This document shows, one piece after another, positions 45,093 through 52,264 of a DNA stretch of 64,000 nt. The translations under genes were made by a program, and so were the position numbers. The notes below the pieces were generated by a model. The model saw nothing but the letters and a program-made list of their open reading frames with translations. It was not told where the DNA came from and searched no databases. How positions within the stretch are numbered: the first letter of the stretch is position 1; each line of letters opens with the position of its first letter. Source of the DNA: Candidatus Saccharimonadota bacterium (lineage in GTDB: Bacteria > Patescibacteriota > Saccharimonadia > Saccharimonadales > Saccharimonadaceae); contig JAGCAJ010000011.1 of assembly GCA_017652765.1 (NCBI GenBank), forward strand, positions 59,027-123,026. Reading direction: 5' to 3'.

Positions 45093-45794
45093 ATGTCCAA
45101 AGTAAAAAGCGTGATTGCAGGACTTGGCGTTATCGCCGGGCTGGGCGTCGCTGTGCTTCCGCTTACGACTTATGCGGATGACGACCCTCCAGCTGTCACC
45201 AACCCTAACCAGGTTACCGCCGTTATCGGTGGAGCTATTAGTATGAAACTCATTTCTTCTGGCTCCGGCACTACCGACCCAGATGACGCCCTCATCTGTA
45301 ACGATCCAGTGCGCCAGTCTTCCGACCCACAGGACCCAGAAGTTCCGTCCTGTACCGGCGAAGACCAATACGCCCGTACTACCTTGAACCCCTCCGCAGA
45401 AGACAAGACATCTATGTACACGGATATTTATGTCAGTACTAACAGCCTCGGTGGCTACGTCCTCACCATGACTGATGCCAGCACTACCGACAATGCTCTC
45501 CGTATCGACGGTACTAACCACACTATCGCCACGATTAACCGTGAACCTGTCGCAGTTACCTATCCGGGCTGGGCTGTCCGTGTCGACGATGGCGACAGCA
45601 ACACCGCCAACGACGTCTGGCAAGCTGTCCCACTAAAGGGCGGCACTCCAATAGAAGTTAGGCGCAACATCGCCCCAACTAGCACCACCACGCTAGATCA
45701 CTCTAGGGTCTTTTACGGCGTCGCCACCGCTTCTGACCAGGTCTCTGGCACTTACCAGAGCACTGTTACTTACACCGCTACTACTTTGCAGTAA
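45093..45794 (+). CDS. Secreted WxL-like surface protein, YTAT family (paralog 1)
   Basis: 233 residues. Signal peptide KVKSVIAGLGVIAGLGVAVLPLTTYA (about 3-28), then a beta-rich domain with one likely disulfide (LICND...VPSCTG). Near the end GYVLTMTDAS, YPGWAVRVDD and the closing VSGTYQSTVTYTATTLQ. In size, position and C-terminal strand it matches WxL surface proteins, where the last strand reads YxxTLTWTL; here W-T-L is replaced by Y-T-A-T. Two paralogs (45971, 56522) keep the same signal peptide and tail. Ribosome site GAAAGGA. No wall-binding WxL, so attachment is inferred. Confidence 0.75.
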   Translation: MSKVKSVIAGLGVIAGLGVAVLPLTTYADDDPPAVTNPNQVTAVIGGAISMKLISSGSGTTDPDDALICNDPVRQSSDPQDPEVPSCTGEDQYARTTLNPSAEDKTSMYTDIYVSTNSLGGYVLTMTDASTTDNALRIDGTNHTIATINREPVAVTYPGWAVRVDDGDSNTANDVWQAVPLKGGTPIEVRRNIAPTSTTTLDHSRVFYGVATASDQVSGTYQSTVTYTATTLQ

Positions 45795-45812
45795 TATATA
45801 ATATATATGACT

Positions 45813-45839
45813 CATAACCGCCCCTCCGGGCGGTTATTT
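45813..45839 (+). terminator. Terminator
   Basis: ATAACCGCCC-CTCC-GGGCGGTTAT hairpin with T residues. Confidence 0.85.
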
Positions 45840-45888
45840 CTATGTGGAAAACTGCTTAAATTTCCATAAAATTTATGCTAAAAAACTA

Positions 45889-45937
45889 TTGACTTTAGCA
45901 TATGCGCTATAGTACAATAATAATCACAAAGGTCATA
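45889..45937 (+). promoter_or_regulatory. Surface-protein promoter/leader module B
   Basis: TTGACT (45889-45894), TACAAT -10 region, AATCACAAAG, GTCATA (45932-45937). Same arrangement as modules A and C. Confidence 0.6.
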
Positions 45938-45970
45938 TAACAAACATTACAAATAGAAAGGAAAATAAAT

Positions 45971-46849
45971 ATGTCCAAGTCTACTAAAATTATTGCTGCG
46001 CTCGGTGTAGTCGCAGGTCTCGGCGTTGCCGCTTTACCAGCATTCACGTATGCTGCAGAAACTGATGGCGAAGTAGAAATCATGGTTGAAATTCAACCGG
46101 CTATTGCCATGACCATCACTGGGAACGAAGATGATGGCACTCACTCCGCTCCTACTTATGTAAAAGTAACTCCAAACGCAGACCAGACTCAAAATCCTCA
46201 AAACCCATCTGCTCTAGGTTGGTACGAGTATGACTCAGCTACTAATACATATACGTTGAGCGAAGACACGACGGTTAGCGTTGGCAAGGAGTACATTGTG
46301 AAGACTACTTCCCCTTCCTATCACGGAGTTGACAACTTCAATCCAGCAAATCTTGCATCCGGAGAAGAAATTGATGGTCACGAGATTCCAGCCGCAGCCG
46401 TAGTAGGTACTTCCTCGAGCTACTGGGCAATGCTTCCAAACACATTGGTCGAAGGTGACATCTCAGATACCTCAGATCCACAAAACAGCTTCGGTTCCAT
46501 CGTTACCGTTTACACGAACAATGCAACCGGCTACAACCTCTCTGTCAGGGATGCCGACTCTAATACAAACCTGTCTCACGTGACTGACCCTACTCAGTTC
46601 ATTCCTGCCAGTGGCTCCGCTCTTACTGCTGGTACTGCGGGCTGGAACTACGATGTAACACGTAGCGGACTAGCAGCCATAGAACATCAGGCAATCACCG
46701 CCGCAGATGTAGTAATCGATACATTAGCAACGAAGACCACCGATGGACGTACGGCATACGTTGACTACAATGTAGCAACCGCCGGCGATCAAGCAACCGG
46801 TATCTACGCGGACACTATTATCTACACCGCAACTACGATTAATAACTAA
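45971..46849 (+). CDS. Secreted WxL-like surface protein, YTAT family (paralog 2)
   Basis: 292 residues. Signal peptide KIIAALGVVAGLGVAALPAFTYA, then DGEVEIMVEIQPAIAMTI, a strand shared with paralog 3 and with the anchored protein at 49006. A longer middle part contains GWYEYDSATNTY and SSYWAMLPN. The tail VDYNVATAGDQATGIYADTIIYTATTINN matches the other two paralogs. Beta-rich, no cysteine, no anchor of its own. Ribosome site GAAAGGA. Lies between terminators, so it is a single-gene unit driven by module B. Likely an abundant surface or fibre subunit, inferred. Confidence 0.75.
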   Translation: MSKSTKIIAALGVVAGLGVAALPAFTYAAETDGEVEIMVEIQPAIAMTITGNEDDGTHSAPTYVKVTPNADQTQNPQNPSALGWYEYDSATNTYTLSEDTTVSVGKEYIVKTTSPSYHGVDNFNPANLASGEEIDGHEIPAAAVVGTSSSYWAMLPNTLVEGDISDTSDPQNSFGSIVTVYTNNATGYNLSVRDADSNTNLSHVTDPTQFIPASGSALTAGTAGWNYDVTRSGLAAIEHQAITAADVVIDTLATKTTDGRTAYVDYNVATAGDQATGIYADTIIYTATTINN

Positions 46850-46865
46850 CCTAGTTTAGTAGACC

Positions 46866-46893
46866 AAAATAAGCCCCTCCCGGGGCTTATTTT
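46866..46893 (+). terminator. Terminator
   Basis: AAAATAAGCCCC-TCC-CGGGGCTTATTTT hairpin, usable from both strands. Confidence 0.87.
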
Positions 46894-46971
46894 GTTCCCA
46901 AATTTTCTAGATTTTCTCTCTTGCGCCCAGCCCTCTGCCCGTGTATAATATTACACATAACAAGGAGGTTA

Positions 46972-47958
46972 ATGGCTAAAAATTTCAAACTATTTCTTAT
47001 CGCTATTCTCGCGGCCGTAACATTCGGGACGTATACTTTTATCTGTAATGACGTCGCTCGCGCAGAAGAGGGACAGAGAAACGCAATTCACTTACAAGTT
47101 TCCCCTACCAAGCAGAAAATCTCGCTTGCTCCAGGTTCTTCTTATGTCGGCACCTTTAAGGTCCAGAACGTCGGTGCTGCCGAGTTCAATTATAGTGTCT
47201 ACGCTACCCCGTATAGCGTGATTAATGAAGATTATAGTCCTAGCTACGAGGGTCTCACTAACTACACCCAGATTGCCGAATGGATTACCTTCGATACAAA
47301 GACCGCTACTGGTAAACTCCAGCCTGGCACCTCTGTCGACGTCGCCTATACCGTTAACGTTCCAAAGGACGCTCCTGCCGGTGGCCAATACGCCGCCCTC
47401 ATGGCCCAGACCGAGGACGGCAACGACACTAACGCCACCGTCGCCGTCGTCCATCGTGTTGGTATGATTCTCTATGCCGCTGTCCCTGGCGACACCCGTG
47501 AGACTGGTGAGATTATCAAGAACACCGTTAACACCTTCTACTTTAATCCACCTCTAACCGTCTCCTCCCTCGTCAAGAACACCGGCAACATAGAGCAGAC
47601 CGCTACCTATAACGTCAAGATTTATCCGCTCTTTTCTAACGAAGCTATCTTCTCTAACGAAGAAAAGCCAGACAAAGAAAAGCAACTAGATATCATCCCG
47701 GAGACTAGTCGGTTTAACTCTATCACCTGGGAAGGCGCCCCGCGTATCGGTATCTTCTCCGTAGAACAGACTATCGAATTTGCCGGCCAAGTCTCCACCA
47801 ACAAGAAACTCGTCCTTATCTGTCCGCTCTGGCTCCTCTTCGTCATCTTTGCAATGCTCTTCTTTATCATCTTCTGGCTCGTTTCTCGTGCTCGCGATCG
47901 TAAACGCCAAGCCACTAGAAGTTCTAACAGCGAAAAACACGAAGAAAAGGAGGAATAA
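46972..47958 (+). CDS. DUF916/WxL-interacting-protein-like membrane protein (copy 1)
   Basis: 328 residues. Signal peptide, then the DUF916 pattern: IHLQVSPTKQKISLAPGSSYVGTFKVQNVG, ending VNVPKDAPAGGQYAALMAQ. A second immunoglobulin-like domain follows, then a C-terminal transmembrane helix (about 280-305) and a Lys/Arg/Glu tail in the cytoplasm. In Gram-positives this family (WxLIP) binds WxL proteins and peptidoglycan. ATG at 46972 is chosen because AAGGAGG sits just before it; the 17 extra upstream codons cover the promoter (TATAAT near 46943). Next gene starts at the base after its stop. Confidence 0.82.
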   Translation: MAKNFKLFLIAILAAVTFGTYTFICNDVARAEEGQRNAIHLQVSPTKQKISLAPGSSYVGTFKVQNVGAAEFNYSVYATPYSVINEDYSPSYEGLTNYTQIAEWITFDTKTATGKLQPGTSVDVAYTVNVPKDAPAGGQYAALMAQTEDGNDTNATVAVVHRVGMILYAAVPGDTRETGEIIKNTVNTFYFNPPLTVSSLVKNTGNIEQTATYNVKIYPLFSNEAIFSNEEKPDKEKQLDIIPETSRFNSITWEGAPRIGIFSVEQTIEFAGQVSTNKKLVLICPLWLLFVIFAMLFFIIFWLVSRARDRKRQATRSSNSEKHEEKEE

Positions 47959-48915
47959 ATGAAACGATTTTTAGCCATAGCAATTATCGCTCTCGGCTTG
48001 ATAGTTTCGCCAATCGCCGTCTCTGCCGACGAGCGTGACGAGGTCAATGACGCCATTAACCCTAACTCCCAGCTAGAGATTTCTCCAGTTACCTCTAGTG
48101 TCGTACTAAAGGCTGGCACCTCTATCGACTATGCTCTCGTCGTGACTAATCGTGGCGACGAAGAGGTTTCCTTCACCGCCTATGCTAAGCCTTACTCTGT
48201 CTTGAACGAAGATTACGACATCGACTTCTCCGAGGATACTCCTCGCACCCAGCTTTCTCGTTGGATTAGCTTTGTCAATCCTGACGGCTCCACCACCAAC
48301 AAATACGAGGGCAAGGTTCCTGCTGATGGTCAAATCGCTCTAACTTATCGTATTACCGTCCCAGAAGACATCCCAGCCGGTGGCCAATATTCTGCCATCT
48401 TTATCCAGGCCGACAACAATAATAATCAATCCGACGTTAGCAGTATTGGCACCGTTACCCGTCTAGGCGCCGTCGTCTATGGTCGCACCAACGGCGACAC
48501 CGAAGAGCGAGCCGAAATCGCCGAATACGACATCCCAGGCTTCATGTTCTCCGGACCTATTACCGCTACTTCCGTAGTTAGAAACTCCGGCAACACCGAC
48601 TTTAACGCAGAGTATTCTTTCTCCGTTACCTCTATCACCGGCGCCGAGCTCTTCCGCGAAGAAAAAATCAACGCCGTCCTCCCGGACACCAGTAGAAAGA
48701 CCAGCTTCGAGTGGAAGAATACTCAGCCTATGGGTATCTTTAATGTCACCTACCGCGTCAAGGCTTCCGACCAAATCAAGGAAGAAACCCGCGTTGTAAT
48801 TATTCTACCAATCTATATGTTAATCATAGCCATTTTCATATTGACTTTGTTAATTATATGGATTATAATCCTAATTAGGAAGCGTAGAGAGCGCAAATCC
48901 AGGCTCGTCGTCTAG
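47959..48915 (+). CDS. DUF916/WxL-interacting-protein-like membrane protein (copy 2)
   Basis: 318 residues, a diverged paralog of the preceding gene with the same architecture. Signal peptide, LEISPVTSSVVLKAGTSIDYALVVTNRG, VPEDIPAGGQYSAIFIQADN, a second beta domain, a transmembrane helix (about 278-305, YMLIIAIFILTLLIIWIIIL) and a basic tail. Ribosome site AAAAGGAGG lies inside the previous gene, so both are made from one mRNA. The two copies may bind different surface proteins. Confidence 0.8.
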   Translation: MKRFLAIAIIALGLIVSPIAVSADERDEVNDAINPNSQLEISPVTSSVVLKAGTSIDYALVVTNRGDEEVSFTAYAKPYSVLNEDYDIDFSEDTPRTQLSRWISFVNPDGSTTNKYEGKVPADGQIALTYRITVPEDIPAGGQYSAIFIQADNNNNQSDVSSIGTVTRLGAVVYGRTNGDTEERAEIAEYDIPGFMFSGPITATSVVRNSGNTDFNAEYSFSVTSITGAELFREEKINAVLPDTSRKTSFEWKNTQPMGIFNVTYRVKASDQIKEETRVVIILPIYMLIIAIFILTLLIIWIIILIRKRRERKSRLVV

Positions 48916-49005
48916 CGAGGACGGCTACAGCCACAGATTTGCAACTGCGAGAACTCTCTACAAAGCCAAAACAAAAAATAAAATAATAAAAAGAGAGTGT
49001 AGAGT

Positions 49006-49914
49006 ATGCATATAGCAAAAAAGCAATTGCTAGGGCTTGGTGGTCTGGCTGTTGTCGCAGCCATGACCGCTTTTGCATGTACCCTTCCAACTGGCGCCGT
49101 CCCCGTCAAAGGGAACGTCGAAATTACAGTAGAAGTGTACGATAACGATTCTGTCACCAGAATCGATAGGCCTCTAGATGGTGATGTCTTTACGGGTCCA
49201 AACATCACCTTCCAAGAGACACATAGTCACGCCAAAATAGTCCAATACTATTTGGCAAAATACAATACTGACGGTACAAAAGAGTGGGAGAAAGAGCTAA
49301 CCGAGTACCGTGTAACTGGTGATGATGTCAGTGGCCACACTGAATTCATTCTTGATATGGATGAGAACGGTGGTCCAGGCAAATATCACTTCATCTCCAG
49401 ACTCACCGCTCCGCTCGGTCCCCCAGACGAAGACGTTGTGGAGTTCGTCTACGCCTCAATCTCTGCCGACGAGCACGATGTTTCTACTCCAGCAGGTAAA
49501 GTTGACTTTAGAGTTGACTACACTGCAGGCGTAAAATCATTAGCTTACAGGGTCTACGACAAGGATAACAATCCTGTTACGGATCAATTCATTGCCAACA
49601 CTGACGACCCGGAAAACGGTGGCTATATGGATCTTAGCATTGATTTGACTGATTACAATCTCAAATCCGGTGACTATACAATCTATATCGTTGGTTACTC
49701 TGGCCTAGACGGTACTGGTGAAGTTGCTGGCACAGCCCTGCTAACGTTCACCTATACCGCACCAGATTCACCGGATGTGCCAAACACTGGTTCTATCTTG
49801 TCCGCGCTTAATATTTCTCGTGCAGACTTCCTGATTACCGGCATCATTGGCTTTACCGCTATCAGTGTCGTTGCACTATTCGTTGTTGCACGCACCAAGA
49901 AGTGTAGAAAATAA
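49006..49914 (+). CDS. Surface protein with VPNTG sorting-type signal
   Basis: 302 residues. Signal peptide (about 1-28), then GNVEITVEVYDNDSV, which resembles the start of paralogs 2 and 3, followed by two beta-sandwich-like domains (about 55-150 and 155-255). The C-terminus reads DVPNTGSILSALN, a hydrophobic helix (about 272-296) and KKCRK. This is the layout of a sortase substrate with VPNTG in place of LPxTG. No sortase gene is in the window. Ribosome site is weak (GAGAGTGTAGAGT). Stands 90 bases behind the DUF916-like pair and may share their transcript. Confidence 0.78.
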   Translation: MHIAKKQLLGLGGLAVVAAMTAFACTLPTGAVPVKGNVEITVEVYDNDSVTRIDRPLDGDVFTGPNITFQETHSHAKIVQYYLAKYNTDGTKEWEKELTEYRVTGDDVSGHTEFILDMDENGGPGKYHFISRLTAPLGPPDEDVVEFVYASISADEHDVSTPAGKVDFRVDYTAGVKSLAYRVYDKDNNPVTDQFIANTDDPENGGYMDLSIDLTDYNLKSGDYTIYIVGYSGLDGTGEVAGTALLTFTYTAPDSPDVPNTGSILSALNISRADFLITGIIGFTAISVVALFVVARTKKCRK

Positions 49915-49952
49915 TCATACACCCTAAGAGTTTGTTTTTGGCTAATCTTATG

Positions 49953-49985
49953 AGTGGGCGCTAACTGCGAGGGCGCCCACTTTTA
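49953..49985 (+). terminator. Terminator
   Basis: AGTGGGCGC/GGCGCCCACT hairpin with TTTT, ending the surface-protein operon. Confidence 0.85.
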
Positions 49986-50029
49986 TGCTTTTCTTTTTCA
50001 TAAAACCGTGCTATAATAATAACTGTTAT

Positions 50030-50106
50030 GGGCGGATAGCTCAGTTGGCTAGAGCGTCTCTTTGACGTAGAGAAGGTCGGGGATTCGAATTCCTCTTCGC
50101 CCACCA
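50030..50106 (+). tRNA. tRNA-Val(GAC)
   Basis: 77 bases with CCA. Acceptor GGGCGGA/TTCGCCC, anticodon stem-loop TCTCT-TTGACGT-AGAGA (GAC), T-arm GGGGATTCGAATTCCTC. A TGCTATAAT box lies upstream. A partial copy of its 3' end follows 69 bases later. Confidence 0.95.
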
Positions 50107-50189
50107 TAAAAATGAACCCGAAGGGTTTATTTTTTTGTGGCGGAGAGGAATACCCTCTTTCCTCTTCGCCCACCATAAAAATGAACCCG
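50090..50189 (+). repeat. 31-bp direct repeat of the tRNA-Val 3' end, with a tRNA-like minihelix
   Basis: 50090-50120 (TRNA 3' end plus ATAAAAATGAACCCG) recurs exactly at 50159-50189, a 69-base period. The second copy closes a 12-bp hairpin (GGCGGAGAGGAA with TTCCTCTTCGCC, 50139-50170) ending CCACCA, which looks like acceptor and T stems of the tRNA joined without D or anticodon arms. Each copy leads into its own terminator (50114-50136 and 50183-50204). Confidence 0.75.
50114..50136 (+). terminator. tRNA-Val terminator (first)
   Basis: AACCC-GAA-GGGTT hairpin and a run of T. Confidence 0.75.
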
Positions 50190-50204
50190 CGAGGGCTCTT
50201 TTTT
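50183..50204 (+). terminator. Second terminator after tRNA-like copy
   Basis: GAACCC-GCGA-GGGCTC hairpin followed by T residues. Confidence 0.7.
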
Positions 50205-50245
50205 ATCTCTCTTTCATGCTATAATAACCATAAGGAGAATAATAA

Positions 50246-50824
50246 ATGCAAGAAATCCAAAAGAAAATTAATATTTTTATTAACACTTCAATTTTTGTCT
50301 CTTTGGCGTTTGGTGTGCTTGGTGCTATGTTTCTCATCATGCCAAGCTTGTCGCTTGATTTAGTGCGCTGGGCTATCGCTATTGGCGCGCTCGCTACCGG
50401 TGCGTATTTGGTCCTCTCCGATCTTGGTCGACGCCGTGCCACGCCATACTTTTCTACCAGCTTTGCTGGCATTGTATTATTAATCCTCGGCCTCGTCTTT
50501 GCTATACACCCGGGCGTAATGAACGTCTTTCCAATCGTCCTAGGTTCTATCTTTATCGTCCACGCTTTTACTTCTGGTCGCCTCACCTTGGCGCTTCGTG
50601 GCACTCCTGCCGGCACCTACGCCATGATTACTAGCATCCTCTCCATCGTCTGTGGCGTCTTACTTATTACTAATCCTTGGGGTGGCAATATTTCCATGAT
50701 GATTTTTGCCGGTATCATGATGATTGTCTATGCTATCTCTACCGTCGTCGATATGTGTGTCTTAAAGAAGAACATCAAAGGCCTCGCCAAGCAACTTAAG
50801 AAATACCTAGGTAGCACCAAATAA
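50246..50824 (+). CDS. HdeD/DUF308-family membrane protein
   Basis: 192 residues with six transmembrane segments in the repeated helix pairs of HdeD-like proteins (FGVLGAMFLIMPSLSLDLVRWAIAIGALATGAYLVL; GIVLLILGLVFAIHPGVMNVFPIVLGSIFIVHA; SILSIVCGVLLITNPWGGN). The family in enterobacteria relates to acid resistance, but in this setting the role is unknown. TGCTATAAT lies at the 50220 region and AAGGAG precedes the ATG. Confidence 0.82.
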   Translation: MQEIQKKINIFINTSIFVSLAFGVLGAMFLIMPSLSLDLVRWAIAIGALATGAYLVLSDLGRRRATPYFSTSFAGIVLLILGLVFAIHPGVMNVFPIVLGSIFIVHAFTSGRLTLALRGTPAGTYAMITSILSIVCGVLLITNPWGGNISMMIFAGIMMIVYAISTVVDMCVLKKNIKGLAKQLKKYLGSTK

Positions 50825-50877
50825 AATGCTTTCCAAACTCAAGTACTTGTGATATAATAAACAGGTACTTGATTCCT

Positions 50878-50954
50878 GGGTCGGTAGCTCAGCAGGTTAG
50901 AGCACGGGCCTTTTAAGCCCGGTGTCGAGGGTTCGAGCCCCTCCCGACTCACCA
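50878..50954 (+). tRNA. tRNA-Lys(TTT)
   Basis: 77 bases with CCA. Acceptor GGGTCGG/CCGACTC, anticodon stem-loop CGGGC-CTTTTAA-GCCCG (TTT), T-arm GAGGGTTCGAGCCCCTC. TGATATAAT lies about 25 bases upstream. Confidence 0.96.
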
Positions 50955-50964
50955 ATTTCACATC

Positions 50965-50998
50965 ATCAAAAAAGACCCCGTAGGGTCTCTTTTAATTT
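50965..50998. terminator. Bidirectional terminator
   Basis: AAAAAGACCC-CGTA-GGGTCTCTTTT between tRNA-Lys and the convergent thioredoxin-like gene. Confidence 0.82.
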
Positions 50999-51003
50999 TT
51001 TAT

Positions 51004-51696
51004 TTATTCGTTACAGGACTCTGTGCATCCTCCCGCGTCTTTCACCACCTGCATATAGGAGATTAATCTAGTTTTGAGATCATTTACTCTAGCCTCGGTC
51101 CAATAATTAGCTGGATCGGATTCTCCGGCGGTATATTTAGACGACTCTAGGTCGTTGCCGATAATTTTCCCGTCCACGACAAACGTTACATTTGGCACAT
51201 AAATCCTACGTTGCCCCTCATCGCTAAACTGTAGATAAGAAGACAAAATAGAAACTAGCTTCTGATATAGCTCGGTATTATCCTTGCGGTCCTGTTCAAT
51301 GTTATAATAATAAATTTTGTCTAGGCCAACTTCCTGCGCTGCCTCGTTCATATAGCCAACATAAGCTTGGCACCATGGGCAGGATGGGAACCCAAGGTAA
51401 ACTACACCCGTACCGTGCTCTAGGATATCCACGATTTCTTCGCCTGTGCGATAAACAAATGGATTTTTGTCCGACACGCTAGAATATTCATTCGCAAACC
51501 GTACCGAATCAACCCTGCTATTATTGCCCATCACAGTATAAATAATCAAGAAACTTGCTACAATTAGCCCGGCCACACCTAGGATAATCAGCGCAATCAA
51601 GCATAGTGGTTTATTTGGCGGAGCGATTTTTTTGCCCCCTTTTCTAGTAGGTTTGGTGGTTGATTTTTTGGTGACTTTAGAATTCTTAGTGCTCAT
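51004..51696 (-). CDS. Membrane-anchored thioredoxin-like protein
   Basis: 230 residues. A basic N-terminal ~30 residues, a transmembrane helix (about 31-53), then a thioredoxin-fold domain outside the cell: GVVYLGFPSCPWCQAYVGYMNEAA with CPWC, and the cis-proline strand IYVPNVTFVVDGK. The C-terminus has a further pair, GGCTESCNE. Second exported dithiol protein in the window besides the DsbA-like one. TATAAT (51703-51708 on the minus strand) ends six bases before the ATG; leaderless. Confidence 0.85.
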   Translation of the reverse strand: MSTKNSKVTKKSTTKPTRKGGKKIAPPNKPLCLIALIILGVAGLIVASFLIIYTVMGNNSRVDSVRFANEYSSVSDKNPFVYRTGEEIVDILEHGTGVVYLGFPSCPWCQAYVGYMNEAAQEVGLDKIYYYNIEQDRKDNTELYQKLVSILSSYLQFSDEGQRRIYVPNVTFVVDGKIIGNDLESSKYTAGESDPANYWTEARVNDLKTRLISYMQVVKDAGGCTESCNE

Positions 51697-51727
51697 GCTT
51701 TTATTATAACATGATATAATAAGATAG
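51697..51727. promoter_or_regulatory. Divergent leaderless promoters (thioredoxin-like / membrane protein)
   Basis: Only 30 bases between the two ATGs. They hold TGTTATAAT toward the minus gene (six-base gap) and TGATATAAT (TATAAT 51715-51720) toward the plus gene (seven-base gap). Confidence 0.72.
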
Positions 51728-52264
51728 ATGGAAAATAACGATTTCTACAAGAGTTTTATGTCAGGAGTAAAAAACGGCGTGCCGTCTATTAGCTCAGCCA
51801 AAGAAGCTCGCGCTGACAAAAACAAGGCCATTATCTGGGTGCTTGTTGGGCTGGCGCTACTACTTCTTGTCGTTATTGGTATCGTCGCCCTAGTCGCCAA
51901 CAATTCTTCCACTACTATTACCGATAGCGAAGAAGATTCCATGGATGCCGAAGTTTCCGACGAAGAGGTCGGAGAAAGCCCGGCCGGCGAGTCGATTTAT
52001 TATAGCGCCTCCGGCAAGGTAATTTCCCTTAGAATGGGCTGTAAGAATAACAACAAAGAATACCAGTTCTATAAGGACAATACTTACGAAATCTATTCCC
52101 CGTCTAAAAATGAGCCAATAGAAATCGGCACATACAAAGTCAATAGTGGCGCTATTATGCTCACTATCGCATATGGTGCGGATAGGACAGTCAACCTAAC
52201 TGATTCTAATCTACTGATGGACGGAGCTTTAACTCTGGAGTGCGAACAATATGAAGATTATTAA
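51728..52264 (+). CDS. Single-pass membrane protein with small extracellular beta domain, unknown
   Basis: 178 residues. Cytoplasmic ~35 residues, a transmembrane helix (about 36-58, IIWVLVGLALLLLVVIGIVALVA), an acidic Ser/Glu linker, and a ~90-residue beta-rich domain (YYSASGKVISLRMGCKNNNKEYQFYKDNTYEIYSP; GTYKVNSGAIMLTIAYG) with two cysteines that may pair. The last 14 bases overlap the next gene, so both are co-translated and probably work together. Leaderless start. No family recognised. Confidence 0.7.
   Translation: MENNDFYKSFMSGVKNGVPSISSAKEARADKNKAIIWVLVGLALLLLVVIGIVALVANNSSTTITDSEEDSMDAEVSDEEVGESPAGESIYYSASGKVISLRMGCKNNNKEYQFYKDNTYEIYSPSKNEPIEIGTYKVNSGAIMLTIAYGADRTVNLTDSNLLMDGALTLECEQYEDY

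Noticed and set aside
45066..45623. 185-codon minus-strand frame opposite surface paralog 1
   Set aside because: Antisense shadow; the plus strand has signal peptide, ribosome site and paralogs.
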